Assembly: GCF_002261225.1 (NCBI RefSeq)
Contig: NZ_NEVM01000005.1
Span: forward strand, 2,914,001 to 2,978,000
Source of the DNA: Bordetella genomosp. 10
GTDB lineage: Bacteria > Pseudomonadota > Gammaproteobacteria > Burkholderiales > Burkholderiaceae_B
Length of the DNA: 64,000 nt
Direction of reading: 5' to 3'
Shown in pieces: positions 27,191-34,967 of the stretch; the stretch's first letter is position 1, and each line of letters starts with the position of its first letter. The position numbers were made by a program, and so were the translations under genes. Below the pieces are notes generated by a model. That model searched no databases. It was not told the origin of the DNA and saw only the letters and a program-made list of their open reading frames with translations.

Positions 27191-28570
27191 CTAGAAAAAC
27201 GAGGCGGAGACCTGGAACAGCTTCTCCACGCGGGCCATCTGCTGGCGGGACGGCACGAACACGATGACGTGATCGCCCGATTCGATGACGGTGTCGCCGT
27301 CCGGAATGAGGATTTCCTCGCCGCGCGCCAGCGCGCCTATGCTCGCTCCCTTGGGCAGGCGCAGCTCGCCCACCCGCCGCCCCACCACGTGGGAGGTCTT
27401 GCGGTCGCCGTGGGCCACCGCTTCCACGGCCTCGGCCACGCCCTGGCGCAGCCGGTGCACGGCCACCACGTCGCCGCGCCGCACGTGGCGCAGCAGCTCG
27501 CTCATGGTGGCCTGCGCGGGCGACACGGCAATATCGATATGGCTGCCCTGCATGAGCTCGCCGTAGGCGGGACGATTGATCAGCGCGATCACCTTGTGCG
27601 CGCCCAGGCGCTTGGCCAGCAGCGAGGACATGATGTTGTCCTCGTCGTCGCTGGTCAGCGCCAGCCAGGTGTCCATGTCGCCGATGTTCTCCCGCCGCAG
27701 CAGGTCCTCGTCGGTGCCGTTGCCCTGCAGCACCAGCACGTTGCCGGGCAGGTTCACGGCCAGGTACTCGCAGCGCTCCGGGTCGCGCTCGATGAGCCGC
27801 ACGCTATAGCCTTCCTCGGCCAGTTGGCGCGCCAGCCTCAGGCCGATATTGCCGCCGCCGGCGATCATCACGCGGCGCACGGTCTTCTCGGCCTCGCACA
27901 GTTGCCGCACGGCGCGGCGCGCATGGCGGGTATCGACCACCAGCACGACCTCGTCGTCCGGCGCGATCACCGTCTGGGTGGCGGCCTGCAGCGGCCGGCC
28001 GCCGCGCAGCACGTCGACCACACAGGCCGTGACGTCGGGCCAGGCCTCGCGCAGCGCCTCGACGGAGCGGTTGGCCATGGGGCTGGCCTGGCCGACGCGG
28101 GCGGTGATGACGCTGATCCGGCCTTCGGCGAATTCCACCACCTGCAAGGCCTCGGGGAATTCGATCAGGCTGTGCAGGTAGGCGGTGACGCTGCGTTCCG
28201 GGCTGATCAGGGCGTCGATGCAAAAGCCGTCGTCGCCCATGAGCTCGGGGTATTCGGCGACGTCCGCGGCGCGGATGCGGGCGATGCGGCGCGGCACGTT
28301 GAAGTGCTGCCGCGCGATGCGGCACGCCACCATGTTGACGGCGTCCGAGGCGGCACAGGCGATGAAAAGGTCCGTGTCCGCGGCGCCGGCGGCCTCCAGC
28401 ACCGCGACCTGGGTGCCGTCGCCGTGCATGCCGCGCAGGTCGTAGCGTTCCTGCAGGCCTTGCAGGTTGCGCGCGTCGGTATCGATGACCGTGATGTCGT
28501 TCTGTTCCGAAACCAGGTTTTCCGCGACGCTGGTCCCCACGCGGCCGGCGCCGACGATAAGAACTTTCAC
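27191..28570 (-). CDS. trkA: Trk system potassium transport regulator TrkA
   Basis: Cytosolic NAD(H)-binding gating ring protein of 459 residues, the same length as E. coli TrkA. It contains two tandem RCK_N-RCK_C units: the first Rossmann motif is KVLIVGAGRVGTSVAENL at the N-terminus and the second RVMIAGGGNIGLRLARQLAEEG near residue 235. It is directly upstream of trkH and 7 bp downstream of the NtrX-like response regulator. Confidence 0.96.
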   Translation of the reverse strand: MKVLIVGAGRVGTSVAENLVSEQNDITVIDTDARNLQGLQERYDLRGMHGDGTQVAVLEAAGAADTDLFIACAASDAVNMVACRIARQHFNVPRRIARIRAADVAEYPELMGDDGFCIDALISPERSVTAYLHSLIEFPEALQVVEFAEGRISVITARVGQASPMANRSVEALREAWPDVTACVVDVLRGGRPLQAATQTVIAPDDEVVLVVDTRHARRAVRQLCEAEKTVRRVMIAGGGNIGLRLARQLAEEGYSVRLIERDPERCEYLAVNLPGNVLVLQGNGTDEDLLRRENIGDMDTWLALTSDDEDNIMSSLLAKRLGAHKVIALINRPAYGELMQGSHIDIAVSPAQATMSELLRHVRRGDVVAVHRLRQGVAEAVEAVAHGDRKTSHVVGRRVGELRLPKGASIGALARGEEILIPDGDTVIESGDHVIVFVPSRQQMARVEKLFQVSASFF

Positions 28571-28577
28571 GGCGGAC

Positions 28578-29288
28578 TCACGAGCTGCGCTTGCGCGCCG
28601 ACTCGATGCCCAATTGCTTGAGCTTGCGGTACAGGTGGGTCCGTTCGAGCCCGGTGCGCTCGGAAACCCGCGTCATGCTATGGCTTTCCCGCACCAGGTG
28701 ATATTCGAAGTAGATGCGCTCGAAGGCGTCGCGCGCCTCGCGCAGGGGCTGGTCCAGCGAAATGCTGCCGAGCTGGCCGTTGCCGTTGGCCGGCAATTCG
28801 GCGGCCGCGGCGGGGGGATTCGCGCCCACGGCCGGCACGCCGGCGCCCAGAGGAGCATCGGAGTCCTCGTCGCGCGCGCTGGGACTGACCGACACGGCGG
28901 GCATGGGCACGGACTGCGGCGCGCGGCCGCGCGCGAGGCCGGCCGAAATAGTTTTTAACAACCGTTGCAGAGTAATCGGCTTTTCCAGGAAGTCCATGGC
29001 GCCGATGCGGGTGGCCTCGACCGCGGTGTCGATGGTGGCATGGCCGCTCATCATGATGACGGGCATGTCCAGCAGGCCCTGCGAGCCCCACTCCTTGAGC
29101 AGGCTGACGCCGTCGGTGTCCGGCATCCATATGTCGAGCAGCACCAGGTCGGGACGCGCCCGCAGGCGGGCGGCACGGGCCTGCGCCGCGTTTTCGGCCA
29201 GCTCCACCGTGTGCCCTTCGTCGTACAAGATTTCAGACAGAAGTTCGCGAATGCCAACTTCGTCGTCAACCACCAGAATTCTGGCCAT
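28578..29288 (-). CDS. NtrX-like response regulator lacking the AAA+ domain (REC-Fis HTH)
   Basis: Response regulator of 236 residues. The receiver domain is residues 3-118 with Asp8/Asp9, phosphoacceptor Asp52 (LVLLDIWMPDTDG) and the Lys in FLEKPITLQ. A flexible Ala/Pro/Ser-rich linker spans about 125-180. A C-terminal Fis-type HTH follows (SHSMTRVSERTGLERTHLYRKLKQLGIE). The sigma-54-activating AAA+ ATPase found in NtrC/NtrX is absent, so it cannot act as a classical sigma-54 activator. ATG at 29288 was chosen over a GTG at 29300. It follows the cognate kinase by 12 bp. Confidence 0.9.
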   Translation of the reverse strand: MARILVVDDEVGIRELLSEILYDEGHTVELAENAAQARAARLRARPDLVLLDIWMPDTDGVSLLKEWGSQGLLDMPVIMMSGHATIDTAVEATRIGAMDFLEKPITLQRLLKTISAGLARGRAPQSVPMPAVSVSPSARDEDSDAPLGAGVPAVGANPPAAAAELPANGNGQLGSISLDQPLREARDAFERIYFEYHLVRESHSMTRVSERTGLERTHLYRKLKQLGIESARKRSS

Positions 29289-29300
29289 AAGCCCATCCAC

Positions 29301-31619
29301 CTATTGCGTAGCCGCATTATCCTGTTGTTGTGCGGATGCGTCCAGAGTATCGACCGCGCCTGCCAGACGGGTCAATAGTATGGAAATACGCGCCCCGCCC
29401 TCGCGGCGATTCGCCAAATCGATGCGTCCGCCGTGTTCTTCCACGATTTTGCGGACGATCGCCAATCCTAACCCAGTCCCGTGCGACTTGGTTGTCACGT
29501 AGGGTTCGAAGGCCCGCTGCATGACCTGCTGCGAGAAACCCGGGCCGGTATCGGAAACCGTGAAACGCACCGCGCGGTGCTCCTCGCCCTCGCTGCGCGG
29601 CGTCTGCGTCAGTTGCGTCGACACCCGCACCCGGCCGTCGTCCTGCCCCGCGATCGCGTCGCGGGCATTGGCCAGGAGGTTATGGATGACCTGGCGCAAC
29701 TGGGTCGGATCACCCTCGATGGCGGGCAGTCCGGGCGCCAGCTCGACCTCCAGGTTGAGCGAGTTGACGTGGTCGCGCAGCAGCCCTTCCACCGGATCCC
29801 AACCATACAACGACAGCACGTCGGAGACCAGCGCATTGAAGTCGATGCGCTGCATGACGGCGGGCGGGGTGCGGGCGAATTCGCGGAAATCGTCGACCAT
29901 GTGCTTGAGCGAGCTGACCTGGTTGACGATGGTATTGGTGGAGCGCTCCAGCATCTGCCGGTCGGCCGGCTGCAGGCGGTCGGCCAGTTTCATGGCCAGG
30001 CGCTCGGCCGACAACTGGATGGGGGTCAGCGGGTTCTTGATTTCGTGCGCCAGGCGGCGCGCCACCTCGCCCCACGCCACGGTCCGGTTGGCCGACATCA
30101 GTTCGGTGATGTCGTCGAACACCACCAGGTAGCCGTTGCCGCGCCCGTCCACGCGCAGGTGCGTGCCGCGCGCCAGCAGCGTCAGCGATTGCGCGTGGGC
30201 GCCGCCCGAGGCTTCCGCCTGCACGGGCTGGATCTCGAACTGCTGCTGCCAGTGCTGGCGCTCCGATCCCACGGCGGCATGCGCCGCGAAGGCCTGGCGC
30301 ACCACCTGCGCGAACGCCAGCAGGCCGTCGATGGTTTCCAGCGGCCGGCCGATGACCGAGCGCAGGTCGCTCTGCAGGATGGTCTGCGCGCCCTGGTTGA
30401 CCGTCGTCACGCGAAACGCCTCGTCGAAGACCAGCACGCCGGACGACAGATTGGACAGCACGCTTTCCAGGTAGACGTTGGAACGCTCCAGTTGCTGGCG
30501 GTTGCTTTCCACCATGCGGCGCGCCTCGTCCAGTTGGCGGGTCATGGCGTTGAACGAGCGGGTCAACTGGCCCACCTCGTCGCGTTCGGGCGGCTCCGGC
30601 AGCGGGCGATAGTCGCCCACGCCCACCGCCTGGGTGCCGGCCGCCAGCCGCAGCAGCGGGCGCACCAGACGCTTGGAGAGCGACAGCGCCACGGCGATGG
30701 CGGTGAAGACCGACACCAGCAGGGCCAGGGTCAGCGTGATGCCGTACAGCTTGCGCAGGCCCAGCCGCGCCAGCGCCAGTTCCTGGTAGTCGCGGAAGCC
30801 CTGCTGGACCAGGTTGGCGTTGTGGGCGATCTGGTCCGGCACGGGCTGCACCAGTTGCAGCCAGCGCGGCTCCGCCGAGGCGCCGAGCAGCCCGTCGAAG
30901 CGTTCGTTGGGCAGTAGCGGGATGACCACCCGCAGGTGCAGCGCGCCGCCGCCTCCCGCTTGCAGCGGATCGTCGGCCTCGGCGGCCGAGTAGCCGCGCG
31001 ACAGGCGCAACTGGTTCAGCACCGTGGCCGGCGGCAGCGCCGGCATCAACTGCCCGTATTGATTGGTCGAGAAGGCCACCATGCGGCCGCTGCCGGTGAA
31101 GACCATGGCCTCCTGCACGCCGTTGGCCTCGCGCAGGCGGGTCAGGGTCAGCGCGATGTTGCTGTCGCTGGCGCGGTTGAGTTCGGCGGTCATGGAGCGG
31201 GCGCGGGCGTCGAGATCGGCCAGCAGCGAATCGAGCGCGGCGCGGCCCAGGTTCAGGCCCGCCTCCAGGGCGGTATCGACCCGCACGTTGAACCAGGACT
31301 CGATGGAGCGCGACATGAACTGCACCGACAAGGTGTAGATCAGGGCGCCCGGGACCACGCCGATGAGCGTGAAGGCCAGGGCGAAACGGGCGGTCAGGCG
31401 GGCGCCGAACTGGCGCCGCCGCAGTTGCCGCACCAGCTTCACGGTGAGGGCCAGCACCCAGGCGAACAGCGCCAGGGCGACCACGCCGTTGAGGATCAGC
31501 AGAGCGTCGTAATAGCGGGCAAGGCGGGAGGCGTTGCCGGTGGACCAGGCCAGCAGGCCCAGCAGCGCCACGCCCGCCAGCGCCCCTGCCACCAACGCGA
31601 AGCGCAGCAGTTTTCTCAT
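29301..31619 (-). CDS. NtrY-like membrane sensor histidine kinase
   Basis: Two-component sensor of 772 residues. Order of parts: two N-terminal membrane helices (about 5-25 and 40-60), a third at about 85-105, a large periplasmic or membrane-proximal region, another helix near 295-315 (LYGITLTLALLVSVFTAIAVAL), HAMP (SKRLVRPLLRLAAGTQAVG), PAS (NLSSGVLVFDEAFRVTTVNQGAQ), the H-box with phosphoacceptor His525 (RRLAHEIKNPLTPIQLS), and the HATPase domain (HNLLANARDAI, DTGPGFS, HGTGLGLAIVRKI). The start ATG overlaps the stop of the DUF4390 gene by four bases. It pairs with the adjacent REC-HTH regulator; the signal is unknown, with nitrogen or redox status suggested for NtrY homologues. Confidence 0.93.
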   Translation of the reverse strand: MRKLLRFALVAGALAGVALLGLLAWSTGNASRLARYYDALLILNGVVALALFAWVLALTVKLVRQLRRRQFGARLTARFALAFTLIGVVPGALIYTLSVQFMSRSIESWFNVRVDTALEAGLNLGRAALDSLLADLDARARSMTAELNRASDSNIALTLTRLREANGVQEAMVFTGSGRMVAFSTNQYGQLMPALPPATVLNQLRLSRGYSAAEADDPLQAGGGGALHLRVVIPLLPNERFDGLLGASAEPRWLQLVQPVPDQIAHNANLVQQGFRDYQELALARLGLRKLYGITLTLALLVSVFTAIAVALSLSKRLVRPLLRLAAGTQAVGVGDYRPLPEPPERDEVGQLTRSFNAMTRQLDEARRMVESNRQQLERSNVYLESVLSNLSSGVLVFDEAFRVTTVNQGAQTILQSDLRSVIGRPLETIDGLLAFAQVVRQAFAAHAAVGSERQHWQQQFEIQPVQAEASGGAHAQSLTLLARGTHLRVDGRGNGYLVVFDDITELMSANRTVAWGEVARRLAHEIKNPLTPIQLSAERLAMKLADRLQPADRQMLERSTNTIVNQVSSLKHMVDDFREFARTPPAVMQRIDFNALVSDVLSLYGWDPVEGLLRDHVNSLNLEVELAPGLPAIEGDPTQLRQVIHNLLANARDAIAGQDDGRVRVSTQLTQTPRSEGEEHRAVRFTVSDTGPGFSQQVMQRAFEPYVTTKSHGTGLGLAIVRKIVEEHGGRIDLANRREGGARISILLTRLAGAVDTLDASAQQQDNAATQ

Positions 31620-32209
31620 CGGTCCGGATTCCCGTCGTCGGCGATGGCGAAGTCGAAGCGGGTCCAGGGCGTGGCCAGGGACCAGGAGCTGCTGTTCAGG
31701 GCGTTGACCTGGAAGGGCCGCGCCAGCAGCGAGGTATCCAGGCGCAGCCGCAGTTGGCCCTCGTACTTGATGCCCGGCTTGAAGTCGCCGGCGTCGGCCA
31801 CGGCCCAGCCGCGGATGTGACGGATCATGTCCATGGCGTCGTCCAGGGAACGCACGGGCAGCGACAATTCGCCGACGCCGGCGCGCCACTGCCGGGTCAG
31901 CGCGTTATAGACGATGCGCCACGTGATGCTGGTGTCCACCACCGTGCTGTCCAGCCACCACCAGCGCGAACGGGTGATGGTGACGTCCGCGGTGAAATAC
32001 AGCGGGAGCCCGCGCTCGGCCGCTTCGCGCAACTGGTCGTTGAGCTTGATGTCGACGTCGGCGTCGATTTCGACGCGGCCATTGCGCAGCGCCGGGTCGA
32101 TGCGCGCCACCTTGGGCTCGGCCGCCATGCCGTCGCCGCTCCACGGCAACAGCGTGAACAGGCAGACGAGGGCCAGGAGCAGGCGCGGGAGTAGGGGCAT
32201 ACGGAACAT
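31616..32209 (-). CDS. DUF4390 domain-containing protein (exported)
   Basis: Protein of 197 residues with an N-terminal signal sequence (LLPRLLLALVCLFTLLPW) and the conserved DUF4390 core: KVARIDPALRNGRVEIDADVDIKLND, LYFTADVTITRSRWWWLD and SITWRIVYNALTRQWRAG. Function is unknown. In Burkholderiales it is constantly found between rsmB and the ntrY-like kinase, and here its stop overlaps the kinase start, so a role in signal sensing in the periplasm is plausible but unproven. Confidence 0.88.
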   Translation of the reverse strand: MFRMPLLPRLLLALVCLFTLLPWSGDGMAAEPKVARIDPALRNGRVEIDADVDIKLNDQLREAAERGLPLYFTADVTITRSRWWWLDSTVVDTSITWRIVYNALTRQWRAGVGELSLPVRSLDDAMDMIRHIRGWAVADAGDFKPGIKYEGQLRLRLDTSLLARPFQVNALNSSSWSLATPWTRFDFAIADDGNPDR

Positions 32210-32239
32210 TTGCGCGACGATGCCGATATTCTTGGCGAT

Positions 32240-33634
32240 TCAGGAAAGCTTGGCAAACAAGGCGTAGAAAAAACCGTCGCGCTGGGCGCCCGGTGTTGTA
32301 TCTCCCGCCACGGGCAAGAGCTGGCCGGGCGCGTCCAGGCGCCGGGCATCGGCATGGCGGGCGGCGAAGGCGGCGGCCTGGCGCTCGTTTTCCTCCGGGA
32401 AAATCGAGCAGGTGACGTAAAGCAGGCGGCCGCCCGGGGCAACCGTGCGCCACAGGGCGTCGACGATGCGGGCCTGCAACTTGACGGTGCGCGCCACGTC
32501 GTCCGCCCGGCGCAGCCAGCGGATGTCGGGGTGGCGCCGCACGATGCCGGAAGCGGTGCAGGGCACGTCGGCCAGCACGGCGTCGTAGGGCACGCCGTCC
32601 CACCATTCGGCCAGGTCGGCCGCGTCGGCGCGCCGCAGCACGGTGTCGGGACGGCGCAGGCCCAGGCGCTCCAGGTTTTCCCGCACCTGCTGCAAGCGCA
32701 CGCCGTCGGCGTCGAGGGCGGTGAGGGAGACGTCGGCCAGTTCCAGCAGATGGGCGGTCTTGCCGCCCGGCGCGGCGCAGGCGTCCAGCACCCGTTCGCC
32801 GTCGCGCACCGACAGCAGGGGCGCGGCGAGCTGCGCGCCGGCGTCCTGCACCGACCACCAGCCCTGCTCGTAGCCGGGCAGTTGCGCCACCGGACGCGGC
32901 TGGGCCAGCGCCACGCCGGCATCGCCGCTGGGCCCGGCGGCAATGCCGGCGGCGGCGAAGGCCTCGAGCACCTGTTCGCGCGTGGCGCGGCGGCGATTGA
33001 CGCGCAGGGTCAGGGGCGCGGGCACGTTGGCGGCCGCCAGCAGGTCCTGCCAGGCGTCCGGATAGGCCGAGCGCAGCTTGTCGACCCACCATTGGGGGTG
33101 GTTCCAGCGCCCTTCCACCGTCTTGGTGGCCTGCGCCAGCAGCCCGGCCGGATCGCGCAGGAAGCCGCGCAGGCAGCCGTTGACCAGGCCCTTGAAGGGC
33201 AGCAGGCGGCGCATGCTGGCGGCGGCGCGCACGGCCTGGTCGACCACGGTATGGGGGGTGTAGGAGGGGGCGGCGGAGGCGGAGGCCGTGGTTGCGCCGG
33301 TTGTAGCGGCCCCATCGGTCCCATCGGCCGTATCGGTTGCACTGGTTGCGGCGCTGGGCAGCAGCAGCGCCAGGCTGACCTGCAGCAGCGCATCCAGCAG
33401 CGCTTCCGGCGGGTCGCGCGGCACCAGCAGCCGGCGCAGCGCGCGCGCCTCGCCCAGGTGGCGCATGGCGTGGAAGGACAGGGCCTGGGCGCCCGCGCGG
33501 AATTCCGGCGGCACCTGGGCGATGGCATCGGTCATCGAGCGCCCCGCCTGCACGGCGCGCACCACCTCGGCGCTTTCCAGCAAGAGATCCTGCAAAGGCG
33601 CGCTGTTGCGGGGTGAGGGAGGAACTGAAGACAT
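32240..33634 (-). CDS. rsmB: 16S rRNA (cytosine(967)-C(5))-methyltransferase RsmB
   Basis: SAM-dependent rRNA m5C methyltransferase of 464 residues. The N-terminal NusB-like RNA-binding domain is interrupted at about residues 94-125 by a low-complexity Ala/Thr/Ser stretch (SAATSATDTADGTDGAATTG and onward). The catalytic domain shows VLDACAAPGGKTAHLLELA, DADGVRLQQVRENLERLG, LADVPCTASGIVRRHPDIRW (motif IV Cys) and LLYVTCSIFPEENE (motif VI catalytic Cys). ATG at 33634 (MSSVPPSPRNS) was chosen, but the ribosome site is poor. It heads the DUF4390-ntrYX-trkAH run. Confidence 0.93.
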   Translation of the reverse strand: MSSVPPSPRNSAPLQDLLLESAEVVRAVQAGRSMTDAIAQVPPEFRAGAQALSFHAMRHLGEARALRRLLVPRDPPEALLDALLQVSLALLLPSAATSATDTADGTDGAATTGATTASASAAPSYTPHTVVDQAVRAAASMRRLLPFKGLVNGCLRGFLRDPAGLLAQATKTVEGRWNHPQWWVDKLRSAYPDAWQDLLAAANVPAPLTLRVNRRRATREQVLEAFAAAGIAAGPSGDAGVALAQPRPVAQLPGYEQGWWSVQDAGAQLAAPLLSVRDGERVLDACAAPGGKTAHLLELADVSLTALDADGVRLQQVRENLERLGLRRPDTVLRRADAADLAEWWDGVPYDAVLADVPCTASGIVRRHPDIRWLRRADDVARTVKLQARIVDALWRTVAPGGRLLYVTCSIFPEENERQAAAFAARHADARRLDAPGQLLPVAGDTTPGAQRDGFFYALFAKLS

Positions 33635-33965
33635 GTGCAATCGCCGGGCAAAGACCGATATGGTAACCGTGGAAGCCAGGCGCTGATACACCGGCATGCC
33701 GGGCCGGGCTTCGGGCCGGGGATGAAGGAACGTGGGTTCTTGGCGCCAGGCCTGAAGATCGAGCCCAAGGCCTGGTCTCGCAAAACCCATCGACACGGAT
33801 GGGCAGGAACATGGCCATGCGAAGACGCGGCAAGCCGATGCGGGCGAACCCGGGCACGACGGTTGCTTTGAGGCTCACGACCCGGCGCGTTATGCCGCCA
33901 GGGTGTTCAGGCGACTGGAAATGCCGAGGGGGCATTCCGGTGATGCCTGATCAAAGGAGAACCCC
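33635..33965. other. 331-bp intergenic region without recognisable gene
   Basis: This divergent region between rsmB and the small secreted-protein gene should hold both promoters. I see no gene, repeat array or strong sigma-70 boxes. The last bases (AAAGGAGA) are the ribosome site of the next gene. Confidence 0.6.
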
Positions 33966-34328
33966 ATGAAAAACTTCAAGCCTGTTTTCGTTGCCGCCGC
34001 CCTGAGCCTCACCGCGCTGTCGTTCGGCGCGCATGCGCAGACCGCCACCACGGCGAAGGACATCGATGCCAACTACAAGGCTGAGCAAAAGAAATGCGAC
34101 GCCATGAAGGGCAACGACAAGGACGTGTGCGAGCAACAGGCCAAGGCCACGCGCGACAAGGCCAAGGCCGACCTGAAGGAAAACAAGGACCAGGCTGAAG
34201 CGCGTCGCGATGCCGACAAGACGAAGAACAAGGCCGATTACAAGGTGGCGAAGGAGAAGTGCGATGCGCTGTCCGGTGACGCCAAGGACACCTGCGTCGC
34301 CAACGCCAAGAAGCAGTACCACCAGTAA
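33966..34328 (+). CDS. small secreted Lys/Asp/Ala-rich protein with duplicated C-x10-C motif
   Basis: Hypothetical exported protein of 120 residues. Signal peptide 1-24 (FVAAALSLTALSFGAHA, cut before QTA). The mature part is very hydrophilic and predicted helical. It contains an internal duplication: YKAEQKKCDAMKGNDKDVC (37-55) and YKVAKEKCDALSGDAKDTC (92-110) align with the same C-x10-C spacing (Cys44/Cys55 and Cys99/Cys110), joined by a Lys/Asp/Ala-rich linker. Two intramolecular disulfide-closed helical hairpins are likely in the periplasm. Similar small proteins occur in Bordetella-like bacteria without known function. The RBS AAAGGAGA is strong and a terminator follows. Confidence 0.85.
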   Translation: MKNFKPVFVAAALSLTALSFGAHAQTATTAKDIDANYKAEQKKCDAMKGNDKDVCEQQAKATRDKAKADLKENKDQAEARRDADKTKNKADYKVAKEKCDALSGDAKDTCVANAKKQYHQ

Positions 34329-34347
34329 GCAGCAAGCTGCGTCTCGT

Positions 34348-34381
34348 GGCGGACGAGGACATGACCCCGTCCGCCGTTTTT
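34348..34381 (+). terminator. rho-independent terminator
   Basis: GGCGGACG (34348-34355) pairs with CGTCCGCC (34368-34375) across a 12-base loop and is followed by six T. It ends the small secreted-protein transcript 20 bp after its stop. Confidence 0.8.
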
Positions 34382-34409
34382 TGCCGCCGGGCCGTCCCAA
34401 GGCAAAAAC

Positions 34410-34423
34410 GCCCCCTCGGGGGC
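34410..34423. terminator. short perfect hairpin preceded by A-run
   Basis: GCCCCC-TC-GGGGGC with AAAAA on its left. In the minus direction this reads as stem plus T-run, so it could stop antisense transcription; on the plus strand it lies about 35 bp before the next gene. Confidence 0.45.
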
Positions 34424-34457
34424 AGCTTTCGGGAACCGATTTCACCAGGAGATGACC

Positions 34458-34907
34458 ATGGCCGATCACATCGTCAAAGTGCTGAATGAACTGATAGAAA
34501 CCTCCAAGAACGGCGAAAAGGGCTTTGCCAAGGCCGCCGAGGACACCAAGACCGCCGAGCTGAAGATGCTCTTCGAGAACCGCTCCCGGGATTGCGCATC
34601 GGGGGCCGGCGAACTCCAGGCCATCGTCCGCCAACTGGGCGGCGACCCCGCCACCGGCGGCACGGTCGCCGGCGCCATGCACCGTGGATGGACCGAACTG
34701 AAGTCCACCGTCACCGGCCGCAGCGACGCCGCCATCCTCGAGGAATGCGAGCGCGGCGAGGACCATGCGAAGGAAAAATACGCCGATGCGCTGAAGGAAG
34801 ACCTGACGCCGGACGTGCGCGCAGTCGTGGAGCGGCAGTACCAGGGCGTCCTGCGCAACCACGACCAGATTCGTGACCTGCGCAATCGCTTCAAGGCGCA
34901 GGAATAA
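34458..34907 (+). CDS. PA2169-family four-helix-bundle protein (DUF2383)
   Basis: Cytosolic helical protein of 149 residues without signal peptide. The family is recognised from IVKVLNELIETSKNGEKGFAKAAED at the N-terminus, then FENRSRDCASGAGELQAIVRQLGG and ILEECERGEDHAKEKYADAL, with Glu/His residues placed as in ferritin-like bundles. Function is not established; members are often stress-associated. Start at 34458 fits the AGGAG seven bases upstream better than the ATG at 34452. It is monocistronic, ending in a strong terminator. Confidence 0.85.
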   Translation: MADHIVKVLNELIETSKNGEKGFAKAAEDTKTAELKMLFENRSRDCASGAGELQAIVRQLGGDPATGGTVAGAMHRGWTELKSTVTGRSDAAILEECERGEDHAKEKYADALKEDLTPDVRAVVERQYQGVLRNHDQIRDLRNRFKAQE

Positions 34908-34914
34908 AACTTCG

Positions 34915-34938
34915 ACGGCGCCCGCGGGCGCCGTTTTT
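34915..34938 (+). terminator. rho-independent terminator
   Basis: ACGGCGCCC-GC-GGGCGCCGT (34915-34934), a 9-bp perfect stem, followed by a run of T, 8 bp after the DUF2383 gene stop. Confidence 0.85.
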
Positions 34939-34967
34939 CTGCTCCCGCTGCCCGGCATGCAATGCAA

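Noticed and set aside
25571..28621. Very long plus-strand ORF (1016 codons) opposite trkA and trkH
   Set aside because: His/Gln/Arg/Gly-rich translation without motifs, exactly antisense to two well-supported genes. It is a GC-rich shadow frame.
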